From CAZLPY01 sp964561525 (GTDB taxonomy: Bacteria > Patescibacteriota > UBA1384 > CAJBMM01): 13,661 nt of DNA. Below the pieces are notes generated by a model. That model ran no database searches. It was not told the DNA's origin and was given only the letters and a program-made list of their open reading frames with translations. Positions 12,722 to 13,661 of the stretch are shown here, in pieces (within the stretch, counting starts at the first letter, position 1; each line of letters starts with the position of its first letter). The DNA is taken from NCBI GenBank assembly GCA_964561525.1, contig CAZLPY010000023.1, positions 1 to 13,661 of the forward strand, written 5' to 3'. A program made the position numbers and the translations under genes.

Positions 12722-13087
12722 CTATTTTTTACTCACATCAATCATTTGACTACAGTGCTTGCATATTCTAACATTTTTTTTGTCGCCTGACAATGTGTGC
12801 GCAACTCGTGTCGGTTTATCGCAATGAGGGCATATCAGCATAACATTTGAAATTTCAATAGGCATTTCGGAATCGACGATGCCCCCACGGGCCGCGGTGC
12901 TAGACGGCTTGATATGTTTCTTAACCTGATTAATTTTTTCGACTATAACGGCATGCTTATCGGCTACTACGCGGATAACCCTACCTTTTTTCGTACGATC
13001 TTTACCAGTCAAAACCACCACCATATCACCGGTTTTGATATCGAATGATTTTGCTAAAACAACGTTATTTTTAGACTGATTTTTCAT
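12722..13087 (-). CDS. rplX: 50S ribosomal protein L24, with C-terminal cysteine pairs
   Basis: 121 residues. L24 starts 50S assembly and binds 23S rRNA domain I. The KOW motif is at about 16-43 (DIKTGDMVVVLTGKDRTKKG then RVIRV); VNQVKKHIKPS-type sequence and GGIVDSEMPIEISNVMLICP follow. Two CxxC pairs (C86/C89, C109/C112) suggest a bound zinc, found in some bacterial L24s. The ATG at 13087 overlaps the stop of a 27-codon mini-ORF upstream (ATGA), and its ribosome-binding site AGAGG (13092-13096) is inside that mini-ORF. Confidence 0.97.
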   Translation of the reverse strand: MKNQSKNNVVLAKSFDIKTGDMVVVLTGKDRTKKGRVIRVVADKHAVIVEKINQVKKHIKPSSTAARGGIVDSEMPIEISNVMLICPHCDKPTRVAHTLSGDKKNVRICKHCSQMIDVSKK

Positions 13088-13167
13088 AGAACCTCTGGAG
13101 CTAATGAAAATAATTTCATGTAAACTTTACTCAATAGTTTATTTGTATACATCTGGTTGGTGTTCAT
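13084..13167 (-). pseudogene. 27-codon mini-ORF carrying a second, diverged L14 C-terminus
   Basis: The ORF starts with an ATG overlapping the rplN stop and ends in a TGA overlapping the rplX start. Its last 11 codons read MKLFSLAPEVL, against MKIISLAPEVL at the end of the intact L14: 9 of 11 residues and 28 of 37 bases match (13083-13119 against 13163-13199), with most differences at third positions. The residues before it (KLLSKVY) can also be aligned with the segment preceding this motif in ordinary L14 proteins. The first ~10 codons have no L14 similarity. Both copies supply a ribosome-binding site for the next ATG: GGAGG before the mini-ORF, AGAGG before rplX. Best read as a remnant of another rplN 3' end, now possibly translated as a coupling peptide. 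Confidence 0.75.
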
Positions 13168-13538
13168 AACACCTCCGGTGCAAGTGAAATGATTTTCATG
13201 AAGCCGTCTCGTAGTTCTCGCGGAATTGGTCCTAAAATCCGAGTACCCCGTGGCACCCAGCCAGTTTTTTCCTCACTAATAATGACCGCGGCGTTGTCGT
13301 CGAAGCGGATGTATGAGCCATCAGCTCTGCGAAAAGGCTTGGTTTGGCGGACAATCACTGCTTTGACTACGGCTTTTCGTTTTACGACGCCATTTGGCTC
13401 TGCTTCGCGTACCGACGCAGTGACGATGTCACCAATCTGAGCAGCGCTACGTGGTGTGTTGCCGAGCACCGTAATCACCAGCAATTTCTTTGCTTTGGTG
13501 TTATCTGCAACGTTTAGAATGGTTTGTGGTTGAATCAT
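13164..13538 (-). CDS. rplN: 50S ribosomal protein L14
   Basis: 124 residues. L14 forms bridges to the 30S subunit and binds near L19. It shows MIQPQTILNVADNTKAKKLL at the start, VGDIVTASVREAEPNG-type sequence at 36-51, FRRADGSYIRFDDNAAVII following, and the C-terminal GTRILGPIPRELRDGFMKII. The segment RELRDGFMKI is one residue shorter than the usual RELRxxxFMKI form. AGGAACTTGCA precedes the ATG. Stop TGA overlaps the mini-ORF start. Confidence 0.97.
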   Translation of the reverse strand: MIQPQTILNVADNTKAKKLLVITVLGNTPRSAAQIGDIVTASVREAEPNGVVKRKAVVKAVIVRQTKPFRRADGSYIRFDDNAAVIISEEKTGWVPRGTRILGPIPRELRDGFMKIISLAPEVL

Positions 13539-13547
13539 TGCAAGTTC

Positions 13548-13661
13548 CTAATCCATTGTTCCAGTATCGGTTATTACTTTAGTTACACGCCATGTTTTAC
13601 GGGCTGAAATCGGCCTGGTTTCCGAAATCATGACTTTATCACCGACTTTAACGGTTGTGTT
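13548..13661 (-). CDS. rpsQ: 30S ribosomal protein S17, N-terminus outside window
   Basis: The last 37 codons are visible. They contain VKVGDKVMISETRPISARKT and then WRVTKVI, matching the GDxVxIxExRPxSxxKxW core of S17, a small OB-fold 16S rRNA-binding protein. It ends in TAG, 9 bases before the rplN start, in the standard rpsQ-rplN order. The first half (about 40-45 residues in the family) lies beyond the window. Confidence 0.94.
   Translation of the reverse strand, partial: NTTVKVGDKVMISETRPISARKTWRVTKVITDTGTMD

Overview
The window is a long ribosomal-protein supercluster, almost entirely on the minus strand. Read in the direction of transcription (high to low coordinates) it runs: rpsQ (cut by the window end), rplN, rplX, rplE, rpsN (zinc type), rpsH, rplF, rplR, rpsE, rplO, secY, a LysM membrane protein, adk, map, [one gene of unknown function on the plus strand], a lycopene-cyclase-domain membrane protein, infA, rpmJ, rpsM, rpsK, rpsD, rpoA, rplQ, rplM, rpsI, and the start of a four-helix-bundle (S23/IVP-type) gene cut by the other window end. 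This is the bacterial spc operon followed by the alpha operon and rplM-rpsI.

The organism is probably a Patescibacteria/CPR bacterium, perhaps of the Saccharibacteria lineage; that is inference from gene content. The main clue is that rpmD (L30) is missing: rpsE and rplO overlap by ATGA, leaving no room for it, and loss of L30 is a recognised CPR trait. TGA is used as a normal stop (rpsI, rpsE, rplN), which argues against the recoded Gracilibacteria/Absconditabacteria groups. There is no truA between rplQ and rplM. Spacing is tight, with several start/stop overlaps (rpsE/rplO, adk/map, rpmJ/infA, rplM/rplQ).

Three places break the standard layout. Between map and infA sit two accessory genes: a single-domain lycopene cyclase homologue in the operon direction, and an opposite-strand two-helix membrane protein with its own near-consensus promoter (17-bp spacer, with a dyad inside) and its own intrinsic terminator. 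Between rplN and rplX is a 27-codon mini-ORF whose last 11 codons are a diverged second copy of the L14 C-terminus, bounded at both ends by ATGA overlaps. Between rpmJ and rpsM, and again at the start of the four-helix-bundle gene, are short arrays of 7-bp repeats (TTCGAAT-type and GTCATTA-type).

Functionally, the ribosomal proteins, IF1, RNA polymerase alpha, SecY, Adk and MetAP form the usual translation, transcription, secretion and N-terminal processing set. IF1 carries an unusual ~50-residue acidic, Ser/Thr-rich tail, and rpmJ starts inside the DNA encoding it. Hairpins without T-tracts lie at the rpsM/rpsK and rplO/secY junctions, where the downstream genes also lack an obvious Shine-Dalgarno sequence, suggesting post-transcriptional control. 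There is no gene-free stretch longer than 300 bases, and no tRNA, rRNA, CRISPR array or transposase was seen.
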